DNA from: Terriglobia bacterium
Lineage (GTDB): Bacteria; Acidobacteriota; Terriglobia; Acidiferrales; UBA7541
Assembly: GCA_020072785.1 (NCBI GenBank)
Contig: JAIQGG010000003.1
Location: forward strand, 244,678-308,677
Direction: 5' to 3'
Length of the DNA stretch: 64,000 bases
The notes below the pieces were generated by a model. It did no database searches. It worked only from the letters and a program-made list of their open reading frames with translations, and had not been told where the DNA came from. Each line of letters begins with the position of its first letter. Within the stretch, counting starts at the first letter, position 1. Of this stretch, positions 1 to 8,682 are shown piece by piece. A program made the position numbers and the translations under genes.

Positions 1-141
1 AGCGGCGCCAGCGAAATCCTGGAACTCGCCTGCAGCGGCGGCTTGGAACTCCGCGCGCGCATCCCCGCGCAGGGCCCCCTTGCCGGCCCACACGAATTTT
101 TCTTTTCCGCAGCGGACGCCATCCGCGTCCGGGGGTCGTGA
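1..141 (+). CDS. potA: Polyamine-type ABC transporter ATP-binding protein, C-terminal end (partial)
   Basis: Only the last 46 codons lie in the window; the gene starts upstream. The visible tail contains SEILELACSGG and ARIPAQGPLAG, followed by a final hydrophobic strand and AIRVRG. This matches the TOBE-type C-terminal domain of PotA-like ATPases. Its TGA stop overlaps the GTG start of the permease that follows (a GTGA junction), so the genes are translationally coupled. It would energise import by the two downstream permeases. The assignment rests mainly on that context, because the ATPase core is outside the window and the true substrate is unknown. Confidence 0.75.
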   Translation, partial: SGASEILELACSGGLELRARIPAQGPLAGPHEFFFSAADAIRVRGS

Positions 142-1025
142 CCACCGCCCGCGGACCACTTTCTCCCATGTACTCGCGCCTCTACAAAGCGATCATCTCG
201 GTGCCGCCCCTCTTCTGGGTGGGGCTCTTCCTGCTGCTCCCCTATGCCCTCATGTTCGCGCACAGCTTCTGGGCCGTCCGCGAAGGTTTCCTCGTCCACC
301 AGTGGAATCTCCACAACTACCAGACCCTCGCCGGCAATCCCGTCTATGCCGAGGTTCTCTTCCGCACCATGCGCATCGCCGCCTCCGTCACCCTCTGCTC
401 CCTGCTCCTCGGCTATCCCCTCGCCTACTACCTTTCCTTCCACGCCGGGCCGCGCAAGGAACTTCTCTATCAACTGGTCATCGTCCCCCTATGGGTCAGC
501 TATCTCGTCCGCGGCTACGCCTGGAAAACCATCCTTGGCAGCGACGGCGTGCTCAACGGCTTCCTGCAGTATTTCCATTTCACCAGCGAGCCCGCCGGCT
601 TCCTCCTCTATAGCCCCTTCGCCGTCGTCCTCATGCTCACCCACATCTACACTCCCTTCGTCTTCCTCCCCATTTACGCCGCTCTCGAGCACATCCCCCG
701 CCCGCTCGTCGAAGCCTCGCAGGATCTCGGCGCCGGTCCGCGCGCTACCTTCTTCCGCGTCATTCTGCCCCTCTCGCTTCCCGGCCTCCTCGCCGGGGCC
801 ACCTTCGCCTTTCTTCTTTCCCTCGGCGACTTCCTCGCCCCGCTGCTCGTCGGCGGCCCCTCCGGCACCATGATCGCCAACATCGTGCAGAGCCTCTTCG
901 GCGCCGCCTACGACTGGCCCCTTGGCGCGGCCCTCTCCGTCTGCATCCTGCTGCTCACCGTCTCCCTGCTCTTCCTGACCGAGCGCCTCGAAAAGCGCTG
1001 GTCCTACAAAGGAGCGGCCCAGTGA
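138..1025 (+). CDS. potB: Spermidine/putrescine-type ABC transporter permease, PotB-like
   Basis: This 295-aa inner-membrane protein has about six hydrophobic segments (for example residues 18-40, 70-95 and 150-180). Near residues 190-214 it carries the permease EAA loop (EASQDLGAGPRATFF...LPLSLPG), which docks on the ATPase. It forms the translocation pore with the next gene. The GTG start at 138 overlaps the previous stop; an internal ATG at 168 is an alternative start just before the first helix. The gene runs into the second permease through another GTGA overlap. The potABC order is clear. Substrate specificity (polyamine or another small cation or organic acid) cannot be read from the sequence, and the binding protein PotD is not in the window. 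Confidence 0.88.
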   Translation: MTTARGPLSPMYSRLYKAIISVPPLFWVGLFLLLPYALMFAHSFWAVREGFLVHQWNLHNYQTLAGNPVYAEVLFRTMRIAASVTLCSLLLGYPLAYYLSFHAGPRKELLYQLVIVPLWVSYLVRGYAWKTILGSDGVLNGFLQYFHFTSEPAGFLLYSPFAVVLMLTHIYTPFVFLPIYAALEHIPRPLVEASQDLGAGPRATFFRVILPLSLPGLLAGATFAFLLSLGDFLAPLLVGGPSGTMIANIVQSLFGAAYDWPLGAALSVCILLLTVSLLFLTERLEKRWSYKGAAQ

Positions 1026-1840
1026 ACGCGCGCGCCAGTACCTCGCCCGCGCGCCGCGCCCCGCTGCTCACTGCTTACGCGCTGCTCGTTTTCGCCTTCC
1101 TCTATCTGCCCATCGCCGTGCTCATCGTCTATTCCCTCAACCGCGACGGCGTCGGCGGCTTTCCTCCGCAGCATTTCACGCTCGCCTGGTACCGTCAGCT
1201 CTTCGCCGACAACGCCATCTGGGACGCGGTTCTCAACAGCGTGTTCGTCGCCGTGGCCAGTGTTCTGCTCTCTCTGACCCTCGGCCTCCTCGCCGCTCTC
1301 GCTCTCGAGCGCGCCACCTTTCCCGGCAAGCCGCTCTTCCGCCGACTCGTCCTTCTCCCCCTCATCCTCCCCGGCATCATCACCGGCCTCTCCCTGCTCA
1401 TGTTCGCCGTTTTCGCCGGCGTCAAGCTTAGCCTCCTCACCGTCTTTCTCGGCCACGGCACCGCGCTGATCTCCGTGGCTACCACCGAACTCTTCGCCGG
1501 CCTCCAGAAAATGGACCGCGCCCAGGAAGAAGCCTCGCTCGATCTCGGCGCCAGCCAATGGCAGACCTTCTGGCGCGTCACCCTGCCCAACCTGAAATTG
1601 CCGCTCATCGCCGCCGCCCTGCTGATCTTTACGCTCTCCATGGACGAAATCGCCGTCACCTTTTTCCTCATCGGGCGCGACAATACCCTGCCCCTGGAGA
1701 TCTGGGGCCGCCTGCGCCGCGGCATCACCCCGGAGATCAACGCCATCTCCACCATCATCTTTGCCGCTTCAGTCGTGCTCATCGTTATCTGGTACCGCCT
1801 GCGCGCCCGTACGGAGCGCGCCGAGCGCCTGCTCTTGTAG
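1022..1840 (+). CDS. potC: Spermidine/putrescine-type ABC transporter permease, PotC-like
   Basis: This 272-aa polytopic membrane protein is the second half of the importer pore. The EAA loop lies near residues 169-195 (EEASLDLGASQWQTFWRV...). Hydrophobic helices are visible at about residues 17-40, 75-97, 110-135 and 195-215. The GTG start overlaps the TGA of the PotB-like gene by four bases, as expected for an operon. No substrate-binding protein follows; the next gene is an unrelated amidohydrolase after an 80-base gap. The family call is firm, the transported compound is not. Confidence 0.88.
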   Translation: MNARASTSPARRAPLLTAYALLVFAFLYLPIAVLIVYSLNRDGVGGFPPQHFTLAWYRQLFADNAIWDAVLNSVFVAVASVLLSLTLGLLAALALERATFPGKPLFRRLVLLPLILPGIITGLSLLMFAVFAGVKLSLLTVFLGHGTALISVATTELFAGLQKMDRAQEEASLDLGASQWQTFWRVTLPNLKLPLIAAALLIFTLSMDEIAVTFFLIGRDNTLPLEIWGRLRRGITPEINAISTIIFAASVVLIVIWYRLRARTERAERLLL

Positions 1841-1920
1841 CGCCGGGCGGAATTTATTCCGGCTTGCCCCCGCAGAAGAGGTACGCAACAATGACTTGCG
1901 CAATTCACACAGGTGGCCCC

Positions 1921-3435
1921 ATGACGCGATTCCTTGCACGCTCGTTTGCCGCAGCCTTCCTCCTTCTCGCTGGCGCCGGAATGTTTCTCCGCTCCCAGGA
2001 AAAACCGCCATCCTTCGTCATTGCCGGCGCGCAGCTCGCCGACGGCACCGGCGCGCCGCTGCGCGCCGCCAGCGTGCGCGTCGCCGGCGGCAAGATCGTG
2101 CAGATCGGCAAGTTTGCTGCGGCCCAGGGCGAGCGCGTCATCGACGGCACGGGCCTGGTCCTGGCCCCCGGCTTCATCGACATGCACAACCACTCCGCGG
2201 AGGGCATCGCCGAGGATCCGCTGGCCGAATCGCAGATCGCCCAGGGCATCACCACCGTGATTCTCGGCCCGGATGGCGATTCTCCCTGGCCGGTCGGAGC
2301 CTGGCTCGAAGCGCGCCGCAAGAATCCCGCCGCGTTGAACCTGGCCACCCTGGTCGGCCACGAACCGGTGCGCCGCGCCGTCATGGGGCAGGACTACAAG
2401 CGCGTAGCCACTCCGGAAGAGATTGCGAAAATGGCCGCGCTCGTCGAGCAGGGCATGCGCGAAGGCGCCATCGGATTTTCGAGCGGTCTCGAATACGAGG
2501 TCGGCAGCTACAGCTCCACCGGCGAGGTCGTGGCCCTGGCCCAGGCCGCCGCAAAACACGGCGGCTTCTATGAAACGCACATCCGCGACGAAGCCGACAA
2601 AGCCTTCGACGCCCTCCGGGAAGAGATCGCCATCGGCGAGCGCGCGCACATCCCCGTCGAGCACTCGCACATCAAGCTCGGCACCGTAGCCGTGTGGGGG
2701 AAAGCTCCCGGATACATCCGCCTGATTGAAGAAGCGCGCCAGCGCGGCGTCGATTTCCTCGCCGACTGTTATCCCTATGACGCCTGGCACTCCACAATCA
2801 AGGTGCTGGTTCCGGACAAGCAGTACGAAAATCCGCAAAGCGTGGAGAAGGCGCTGGCCGATGTGGGCGGCGCAAACCACGTGACCATCACCGGCTTCCC
2901 GCCGAATCCGGCCTACGAGAACCGCACCATCGCGGAGCTCGCCGGCGCTCGCGGCATCTCCCCCGTCGCGATGTTCATCCGCATCATCCGCGAGGGCGAC
3001 GCGGCCAACTCCGATGCCGCCGTGATCGGCCAGTCCATGGTCGAAAGCGACATCCAGGCCTTCTACCAGCAGCCCTGGGTCATGGTGGCCAGCGACGGCG
3101 GCATCGGCATGCACCACCCGCGCGGCGCGGGCACCTTCCCCCGCGTCCTCGGCCTCTTCGTCCGCGAGAAGCACTGGCTCACGCTGCCCGAAGCCGTGCG
3201 CAAGATGACTGCGCTCCCCGCCCAGCGTCTCGGCTGGAAGGACCGCGGCGTCCTGCGCGAAGGCGCCGCCGCCGACCTCGTGCTCTTCAATCCCGGCACG
3301 GTCATCGACCGCGCAACCTTCGCCAAACCTTTCGAGCTGCCTGCGGGCATCGAAAAAGTTTTCGTCGCCGGCGAACTCGTCTGGGACGCCGGCAAGCCCA
3401 CCGGCGCGCGCCCCGGCCGGGTCCTGCCGAATTAG
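1921..3435 (+). CDS. Exported N-acyl-D-amino-acid deacylase (D-aminoacylase family amidohydrolase)
   Basis: From ATG 1921 the product is 504 aa with an N-terminal signal peptide (residues 1-25, hydrophobic AAAFLLLAGAG), so it is probably periplasmic. An in-frame ATG at 1891 is possible but would place extra residues before the signal. Amidohydrolase metal ligands are visible: the HNH of GFIDMHNHS (residues 89-91), THIRDE (His 220), EHSHIKLG (His 248 and His 250) and a late Asp in VASDGGIGMHHPRG (about residue 392). This order is typical of D-aminoacylases and N-acyl-D-glutamate deacylases, which release D-amino acids from N-acyl precursors. The substrate is not determinable. It follows the potABC-like operon but need not be co-transcribed. 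Confidence 0.82.
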   Translation: MTRFLARSFAAAFLLLAGAGMFLRSQEKPPSFVIAGAQLADGTGAPLRAASVRVAGGKIVQIGKFAAAQGERVIDGTGLVLAPGFIDMHNHSAEGIAEDPLAESQIAQGITTVILGPDGDSPWPVGAWLEARRKNPAALNLATLVGHEPVRRAVMGQDYKRVATPEEIAKMAALVEQGMREGAIGFSSGLEYEVGSYSSTGEVVALAQAAAKHGGFYETHIRDEADKAFDALREEIAIGERAHIPVEHSHIKLGTVAVWGKAPGYIRLIEEARQRGVDFLADCYPYDAWHSTIKVLVPDKQYENPQSVEKALADVGGANHVTITGFPPNPAYENRTIAELAGARGISPVAMFIRIIREGDAANSDAAVIGQSMVESDIQAFYQQPWVMVASDGGIGMHHPRGAGTFPRVLGLFVREKHWLTLPEAVRKMTALPAQRLGWKDRGVLREGAAADLVLFNPGTVIDRATFAKPFELPAGIEKVFVAGELVWDAGKPTGARPGRVLPN

Positions 3436-3502
3436 CCGCACGGGCCTGCGCCGCCGATTTTGGTACATAATAGGCCCCGCGCCCGGACTCCTCGGAGGAA
3501 AC

Positions 3503-3853
3503 ATGGCCGATCGCCTCGACGATTTTCAGAAATTCCGCGCCGACCTCAACGAAGAGATCCTCGGCTGCGGCCATCTGGGCATCAAGCGCTTCTTCGCGCT
3601 GGACCACCAGGCCTACGAGCCGGGCGCTTTGCCAACCAAGACCAAGGAACTCCTCGGCCTCACCGCTTCCATGGTCCTGCGCTGTGACGACTGCATCACC
3701 TATCACCTGGTGCGCTGCGGCGAAGTGGGCTGGACGCGCGACGAAATTATCGACGCCCTCAACGTCGCGCTCATCGTCGGCGGCTCCATCACCATCCCGC
3801 ACGTGCGCCGCGCCTTTGCGCGCATGCGCGACATCGCAGGCCTGAAACCCTGA
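3503..3853 (+). CDS. Carboxymuconolactone decarboxylase/AhpD-like small protein
   Basis: This 116-aa single-domain protein has the AhpD-type redox motif C-x2-C-x3-H (Cys61, Cys64, His68 in RCDDCITYH), followed by a conserved helix (EIIDALNVALIVGG). A ribosome site (GGAGGA) lies just before ATG 3503. Members with this motif are alkylhydroperoxidase-like thiol peroxidase partners, whereas true gamma-carboxymuconolactone decarboxylases lack the cysteines, so a redox role is favoured. It is probably co-transcribed with the membrane protein gene 13 bases downstream. The exact substrate is unknown. Confidence 0.8.
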   Translation: MADRLDDFQKFRADLNEEILGCGHLGIKRFFALDHQAYEPGALPTKTKELLGLTASMVLRCDDCITYHLVRCGEVGWTRDEIIDALNVALIVGGSITIPHVRRAFARMRDIAGLKP

Positions 3854-3866
3854 GCAGCGCAAACGC

Positions 3867-4538
3867 ATGAACGAAAAACCAGCAACGGAAAAGGCCGGGC
3901 CCCGATTCCTCGCCACGCTGCAGCGGCTCGCCGTAGGCGCGCTTTTCGCCCTCGTGCTGCTCGTGCCCAGGCTGCTGCGCCTCCGCCGCGATCCGCGCTC
4001 CTGGCTCGCCCTCCGCGTGGCCCTGGGCGTTTTCGGCGCCGCGCTCGTCGTCGTGCCCCTCGGCCTATGGAACAGCTGGGTGCTCTCGGTCACCGGCCTG
4101 TTCCTGTTTTTGGCTGCCGTGCTCCTGCCTCCCGCGCGGCAAGACCTTTCGCTCGACGAAAAGGCCCGCGAGCTGGGCGCTCTGGCGGTGGTGAACGGCG
4201 GCGACTACCAGCCGGGCAATGCGCTCCCCGCTCCGGTGCACCTGTTCGTGGGCGCGGAGCGCATCTGGGCGCTCGACCGCGCCCTGCGCCCGCTGCTGGT
4301 CATTCCTTCCGCGGAGATCCGCGCGGTCCGCGTGCTGGCCGCAGAGCATGCGGCGCGCCTGCGCATCGAATGGCTGGAGCACGCCGCCGAATTTTCCTAC
4401 CGCGGTTTTTTCGCCGCGCACCTCGCCGAGGTTGCGGCCGCCACCATCCGCGGCGTGCTGCGCTCTCCGCTTCCCGTCCTCCGGCCAGCCCCGGACAATC
4501 CGGCGGCGCCGCCGCGGGGCCGCGCCGCCGGCGCCTAG
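3867..4538 (+). CDS. Hypothetical membrane protein
   Basis: This 223-aa protein is not recognised as a named family. The N-terminal third carries two or three hydrophobic segments (about residues 18-35, 45-65 and 68-90). The rest is soluble, and the C-terminus is Pro/Ala/Arg rich. A stretch around residues 105-190 (IWALDRALRPLLVIPSAEIR and nearby) resembles a small membrane-anchored PH-like or bPH domain by general feel only. It follows the AhpD-like gene after 13 bases, so the two may form an operon. GC and codon use match the surrounding chromosome. Confidence 0.6.
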   Translation: MNEKPATEKAGPRFLATLQRLAVGALFALVLLVPRLLRLRRDPRSWLALRVALGVFGAALVVVPLGLWNSWVLSVTGLFLFLAAVLLPPARQDLSLDEKARELGALAVVNGGDYQPGNALPAPVHLFVGAERIWALDRALRPLLVIPSAEIRAVRVLAAEHAARLRIEWLEHAAEFSYRGFFAAHLAEVAAATIRGVLRSPLPVLRPAPDNPAAPPRGRAAGA

Positions 4539-4621
4539 GGAACCTTTCTTTCACGTCTCTGCACTGTCACCCCGCCGCAGGTTTATGCCCCGGCGAGGGC
4601 AAACTGTGTCAAAATGTGTGT

Positions 4622-4867
4622 ATGGCTCGAGGCTGGGAAAGCAAGTCCGTAGAAGAACAGATCGAATCCTCCAAGGCGAAGGAAGTACCCTCCGGCGAAG
4701 CTGCCCGGGCTGAGGCGCAACTCCAGCTGCAGCGCGAACAGGGAGTCCTGGAACTCTCCCGCAAGAGAGTCCAGAAGGACCTTGAAACCGCCACCAATCC
4801 GCGCTACCGCAAGACCCTCGAAGCCGCTCTCGAACACCTCAATAAAAAAATCGCCGAACTGAAATAG
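4622..4867 (+). CDS. Small charged coiled-coil protein, unknown function
   Basis: An 81-aa protein starts at ATG 4622. It is rich in Glu, Lys, Ala and Gln and has heptad-like stretches (residues 28-55 and 62-81), with no membrane segment or signal peptide. The longer open frame upstream of this ATG overlaps the previous gene and looks non-coding. The gene ends three bases before the convergent radical SAM gene. No function can be assigned. Confidence 0.55.
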   Translation: MARGWESKSVEEQIESSKAKEVPSGEAARAEAQLQLQREQGVLELSRKRVQKDLETATNPRYRKTLEAALEHLNKKIAELK

Positions 4868-4870
4868 CCC

Positions 4871-5974
4871 TCAACGGATAAAATCTCCGGCCAGCCCCCA
4901 GAAATCGTTCACGTAGTAGTGCGAGAGCACATTCCCGAACAGGTAGCAAATCCCCCGGCAGGGCGGGATCCCGCCGTAGAGCTTGCGGCCGCGCGCGAAA
5001 ATTTTGCGTAGCGAGCCGTCGCGCAGCAGGTTGCCGGCAATCAGGTGCAGCGGCTCGCAGGGATAGAAGACGTCGCCGTTGGGATAGACCCGCGGGAACA
5101 TCGTCGGAAAACACTGAAAGTCGCCGAAACGCAGCAGCGTCTCGATGCTGCGCGGCGTGCCGTTGATGGGCTGCGCCCCGGCGCGGCGCCGCGCGAGGAT
5201 TTTTTCGACCAGGGCCAGGTAGCGCGCGCTGCGGATCAGCGTCAAGTTCGGCATCTTCCCGTTCTGCGCCGATTGCGCGGCGAAGACAAAGCCTTCCTCC
5301 CGGCACCAGTCCAGCAGCCGCTCCACCTCCGCGACGTTCCACTCTTCGATCACCGTGCTGATGGTGATGCGTCCCGCATGGCCCATGCGCTCCTTGGCCA
5401 GCGCGATGTTCTCCAACACCCGGGGCAGCGCCGCGGGCTTGGAGAGCGCATTCGCCGGGTCCGGCGCCAGCGCGTCCAGGCTGACCACCAGCCCGGTCAG
5501 GCTCCGCAGCACATCGGGCTTGCGGTCCAGCAGCGTCCCGTTGGTGATCAGCAGCACCGAACGGAACTTGCAGTCGAAGCGCGCCGCCGCAACCAGCTCC
5601 TCGATGTCCGCGCGCAGCGTCGGCTCCCCGCCGGTGATGACGATGGAGTCCGTCTCGCGCCGGATGCAGCGCAGAATGCGCATGGTCTCCGCCGTGGACA
5701 ATTCCCCGCTGAAGACTTCCGGTTCTTTCTGCGTGCAATAGCTGCAGGCCAGATTGCACTTGTGCGTGACGTAGTAGCTCACCGCGTAGGGCGCGACGAT
5801 GTCGCTGCGCAAAATCTTGCGCCGCCAGGCGTTCTGAAAATACAGCCGGAAATTCTTGCCCACGAACGGCGCCTGGCGCACCAGCCCGCGCAGGAGCTTG
5901 CGCTTGCAAACCGGCGGCCGGGTGGGCGCCGCCCCCGGCGGCGCGTTCGCGGGGATTGTGGTCCGTGTGGTCAT
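4871..5974 (-). CDS. Radical SAM enzyme with a shortened SPASM-like C-terminus
   Basis: This 367-aa protein has the radical SAM cluster motif C-x3-C-x2-C (Cys73, Cys77, Cys80 in CNLACSYC), followed by the ITGGEPTLR motif near residue 115 that helps bind SAM. The C-terminal third has scattered cysteines (CFPTMF, FYPCEP, PPCRGIC) that could bind an auxiliary cluster, in the style of SPASM/Twitch proteins. It therefore probably generates a 5'-deoxyadenosyl radical to modify a peptide or small molecule. No precursor peptide or partner enzyme is adjacent, so the substrate is unknown. It is convergent with the small gene at 4622-4867 and stands alone transcriptionally. Confidence 0.82.
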   Translation of the reverse strand: MTTRTTIPANAPPGAAPTRPPVCKRKLLRGLVRQAPFVGKNFRLYFQNAWRRKILRSDIVAPYAVSYYVTHKCNLACSYCTQKEPEVFSGELSTAETMRILRCIRRETDSIVITGGEPTLRADIEELVAAARFDCKFRSVLLITNGTLLDRKPDVLRSLTGLVVSLDALAPDPANALSKPAALPRVLENIALAKERMGHAGRITISTVIEEWNVAEVERLLDWCREEGFVFAAQSAQNGKMPNLTLIRSARYLALVEKILARRRAGAQPINGTPRSIETLLRFGDFQCFPTMFPRVYPNGDVFYPCEPLHLIAGNLLRDGSLRKIFARGRKLYGGIPPCRGICYLFGNVLSHYYVNDFWGLAGDFIR

Positions 5975-6289
5975 TGCCGGGGCCCCGTCACTTTATCCCA
6001 TCGGGGGCCGGAGGGAGAAGCGAGAAGGAGTTCACCCTCCTGGTACTTCACATTCAGGTCTGGAAATCTCTGTTTCTAACGATCTTGAGCAGCGAAGGGA
6101 CCGTTGGAGGCGAGCCGGGCCTGCCGCCGGAGCACGCGCCTGGGTGATGCTGGTCACAGACGGCAGACCAGGAAGGGTATGAAATTTTCTTGCGGCCCCG
6201 TCTGGGGACCGCGGATTTTCCCTCTATTTCACACGTGACCGCAAAGCGGTCATCCCACACAACTGCGAAAGCACACGAGGAGGTTAGTC
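5975..6289. other. Intergenic region, 315 bp, with one dispersed palindrome
   Basis: No convincing gene was found here. It separates the divergent radical SAM and cytochrome genes, so it must hold both promoters. One copy of the GTGACCGCAAAGCGGTCA palindrome is present at 6235-6252, and a ribosome site (GAGGAGG) precedes the cytochrome start. Confidence 0.5.
6235..6252. repeat. Dispersed palindrome, single copy (GTGACCGC-RAA-GCGGTCA family)
   Basis: The sequence GTGACCGCAAAGCGGTCA forms a TGACCGC/GCGGTCA inverted repeat around a three-base AAA loop. The same element recurs between genes at 16449, 29989, 39286-39387 (four copies) and 45638-45682 (two copies). Confidence 0.8.
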
Positions 6290-6751
6290 ATGAGACGCAT
6301 CGGATTCCTGGGATTGCTCATCTTCACGGTTCTGGCTCTTGCGGCATGGTCGCAACAGCAGACCCCCGAGACCCCGCCACAGAAAATCATCAAGAAAGCC
6401 CCGATGAAACACACTCCCGCAGATTCGGGTATGAGAATGTACAGGGCGTATTGCGCCGTCTGCCACGGGACGGAAGGAAAGGGCGACGGTCCTGCCGCTT
6501 CGGAGCTCAAGGTACCACCTACGGACTTGACCATGCTGGCCATGCACAATGACGGGAAATACCCCGCCGAGCACGTGGCCGCGGTCTTGCGCTTCGGAAC
6601 AGAAAAGCCGGCCCCAGCCCATGGCACGGCTGACATGCCCATCTGGGGTCAGCTCTTCGCGACCTCTCCCGTGCACGGGACGAATCCGGCCATGGTTCAG
6701 CTGCGCATCCGTAATCTGACGCAATACATCGAGACGCTGCAGGCGAAATGA
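6290..6751 (+). CDS. Exported c-type cytochrome, class I
   Basis: This 153-aa protein has a signal peptide (residues 1-20) and one haem-binding motif, CAVCH (Cys55, Cys58, His59). The likely distal ligand is Met116 in ADMPIWG. The fold matches small monohaem cytochromes (PF13442-like). It would carry electrons in the periplasm. The start ATG has a good GAGGAGG ribosome site. It stands alone between a radical SAM gene and a convergent TauE/SafE gene, so its redox partner cannot be deduced. The N-terminal linker after the signal is Lys/Pro rich. Confidence 0.88.
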   Translation: MRRIGFLGLLIFTVLALAAWSQQQTPETPPQKIIKKAPMKHTPADSGMRMYRAYCAVCHGTEGKGDGPAASELKVPPTDLTMLAMHNDGKYPAEHVAAVLRFGTEKPAPAHGTADMPIWGQLFATSPVHGTNPAMVQLRIRNLTQYIETLQAK

Positions 6752-6796
6752 ACCATCGGGCAGCCCGCCCGTCCGCGATCGGGTGCTGCACGCCGC

Positions 6797-7567
6797 CTAG
6801 GCATAGGCCTTCAGGAAGAAGTAGATGCTCATGGCCAGCCCGGTGAGGATCACGAAGCCGCGGATCCACGCCTGGGGCAGCTTCTGCGCGTAGTGCGCGC
6901 TCATGTATCCGCCGAAGATGGCCCCGGCGGTCATGACCACGCCCTGCGGCCAATAGATGATGTGCGTGGCGATGAAGGTGATGGTGGCCACGCCGTTGAT
7001 GGCCCCGCCCAGGGTAACCTTCAGCGCATTCATGGCGTTGATATCGGTCATGCCCAGGGCGGCCAGCATGGCCAGGGTCATGATGCCCATTCCCCCGCCG
7101 AAGTACCCGCCATAAACGGCTACGAACAGCTCGAAGAGGCAGGCTCCGGCGATGGCGGCGCTGCTGGGCTCCCGCGAAACATCCACCGCCAGCATGCGCG
7201 TCAGGTGCTTGCCGAAGGTGAACAAGGACGTCGCGCCCAGCATCAGCCAGGGCAGCGTGCGCAGAAAGGTGTGCGCCGGCGTCTTGATCAGCACCAGCGC
7301 CCCGGTCAGACCACCAACGACGCTCACCACCAGCAGCGGCAGCAGCACCCGCCGCGAAATGTTCAGGTGTCTGCGGTAGGCCCGCGCGCTGGCTCCCACG
7401 CCAACCCACAGCGAAACGGTATTGGTGGCATTCGCCGCTATCGGCGGAACTCCCGTGAAGAGCAGCGCGGGAAAGGCCACGAAGCTGCCCCCGCCGGCCA
7501 CCGCATTGAGCGCGCCGCCCAGCATCCCGGCAAAGAAAAGAAAAATCCCCGTGGAGAGACCGATCAT
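6797..7567 (-). CDS. TauE/SafE family membrane permease (probable sulfite/anion exporter)
   Basis: This 256-aa polytopic protein has about seven or eight hydrophobic segments and begins directly in helix 1 (IGLSTGIFLFFAGMLGGALNAVAGGGS). Features typical of the family are GGSFVAFPALLFTGVPPIAANATNT in the first repeat and GGYFGGGMGIMTLAMLAALG in the second. Family members export sulfite, sulfoacetate or related anions. The start at 7567 has no strong ribosome site. It lies upstream of an OxyR-like gene on the same strand, separated by a repeat (7595-7690). The substrate is unknown. Confidence 0.85.
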   Translation of the reverse strand: MIGLSTGIFLFFAGMLGGALNAVAGGGSFVAFPALLFTGVPPIAANATNTVSLWVGVGASARAYRRHLNISRRVLLPLLVVSVVGGLTGALVLIKTPAHTFLRTLPWLMLGATSLFTFGKHLTRMLAVDVSREPSSAAIAGACLFELFVAVYGGYFGGGMGIMTLAMLAALGMTDINAMNALKVTLGGAINGVATITFIATHIIYWPQGVVMTAGAIFGGYMSAHYAQKLPQAWIRGFVILTGLAMSIYFFLKAYA

Positions 7568-7594
7568 CGTGCCGCTATCCGCATTCGAGCCATG

Positions 7595-7690
7595 TTCTCC
7601 TTCTCTTCGCGCGCGGCCAGCTCCGGGCGCTGAATATCCCCGGCGAAATTTGTACCACCTCGGATAGTTCTTGTCGAACGCAGGGTCCGG
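7595..7690. repeat. 96-bp imperfect direct repeat, copy 1
   Basis: This segment matches 10541-10636 at roughly 80% by eye, sharing blocks such as TTCTTCGCGCGCGGC (with small changes), ATCCCCGGCGAAATTTG and TCTTGTCGAACGC. The copies flank the oxyR-katA pair. The second copy continues into a metallopeptidase remnant; this one does not. Confidence 0.7.
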
Positions 7691-7691
7691 G

Positions 7692-8597
7692 CTAGGTGTG
7701 ACAGGCCACGGCGCTGGAACTCACCCGGGCCTGTGCATCCAGATAGGACAGGAATGCCTGGTGGACGCGAGGAAGAAATTTCCCCCGCAATGTCACGGCG
7801 CCGATAGTTCGCGTGGCGCGCTCATCCGCTAGCCGGACAAAGCGGCACCCATTGCGTTTCTCGACGGCCATCGCCGGAACAATCGATACGCCAAGTCCGG
7901 CACTAACCATGCTGAGGATGCTGGTGAATTGCCCGCTTTCAAAAACGATCTGTGGATTCATGCGGGCGCGTTCGCAGGCAGCCACGGCTGTATCGCGGAA
8001 GCAGTGTCCGTCGCGCAGCAGGAGAAAAGGCTCGGCGCGAAGCTCGGACAAGGACAGTGTGCGGCGCCTTGCCAGCGGGTTGTGTTTCGGAAGTACGGCA
8101 AGAAGCCTTTCCGTGAGCAAGGGGAATGAGTGGAACTCGTGTCCCCGAATCGGTAGTGCCAGGATAGCGACGTCCACAGTTCCTGCGCGGAGGCGTTCCA
8201 GGAGTACCGGAGTTATCTCTTCCACCACCGTCACCCTCGCCAGCGGATACCTGCGGGAAAAGACGGTGAGATGCGGTGGAAGAAAATAAGGCGCGATTGT
8301 TGGAATAACGCCTACCGACACGGGGCCGCCGACCGCCGCCTTACGTTCCAGGATATCGCCTTTTGCCGCCTCCAGTTCTCTCAGAACGGCGCGCGCGCGG
8401 GGAAGAAATGTCCGCCCAAGCTCTGTCAGCCGCACCGTGCGGCCCAACCGGTCGAAGAGGCGCACGCCCAGCTCCTCCTCGAGTTTTCGGATCTGCTGCG
8501 AAAGCGACGGCTGCGAGACGTGCACTGTCCTGGCGGCGCGGCTGAAGTTGCCGGTTTCGGCGATGGCGCAGAAATACCGGAGTTGATGGAGTTCCAT
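7692..8597 (-). CDS. LysR-family hydrogen-peroxide-type regulator, OxyR-like
   Basis: This 301-aa protein has a LysR winged helix (residues 1-60, MELHQLRYFCAIAETGNFSRAA) and a substrate-binding-type effector domain. It is divergent from a catalase gene, the classic OxyR arrangement. Two cysteines fall in the effector domain (Cys in DGHCFRDTAVAACERARM, around residues 198-208). These could form the peroxide-sensing disulfide, although the 8-10 residue spacing should be compared with OxyR proteins. It would activate the catalase gene from the shared 85-bp region. Close relatives that sense other ligands cannot be excluded. Confidence 0.8.
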   Translation of the reverse strand: MELHQLRYFCAIAETGNFSRAARTVHVSQPSLSQQIRKLEEELGVRLFDRLGRTVRLTELGRTFLPRARAVLRELEAAKGDILERKAAVGGPVSVGVIPTIAPYFLPPHLTVFSRRYPLARVTVVEEITPVLLERLRAGTVDVAILALPIRGHEFHSFPLLTERLLAVLPKHNPLARRRTLSLSELRAEPFLLLRDGHCFRDTAVAACERARMNPQIVFESGQFTSILSMVSAGLGVSIVPAMAVEKRNGCRFVRLADERATRTIGAVTLRGKFLPRVHQAFLSYLDAQARVSSSAVACHT

Positions 8598-8682
8598 AGG
8601 ATATCCCTATAGATTCTATCGGAACCATATATTGGATGTATAGCTCGTCCTCCGCTAACCTTGCCTGCGAAGGAGAATTCCT
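8598..8682. promoter_or_regulatory. Divergent oxyR-katA control region with LysR-type half sites
   Basis: The 85-bp gap holds ATAG-ATT-CTAT at about 8609-8619. Next to the regulator start there is ATAGG-ATATC-CCTAT (8596-8610). These short dyads with T-N11-A spacing are what LysR/OxyR proteins bind. A possible katA -35 (TTGGAT, about 8632) and -10 (TAACCT, about 8656) lie just downstream, and AAGGAG precedes the catalase ATG. Assigned by inspection only. Confidence 0.55.

Noticed and set aside
1195-3504. Long minus-strand open frame of about 770 codons
   Set aside because: It is antisense to the permease and D-aminoacylase genes, and its product is low-complexity Gly/Ala/Arg/Asp sequence typical of GC-rich shadow frames.
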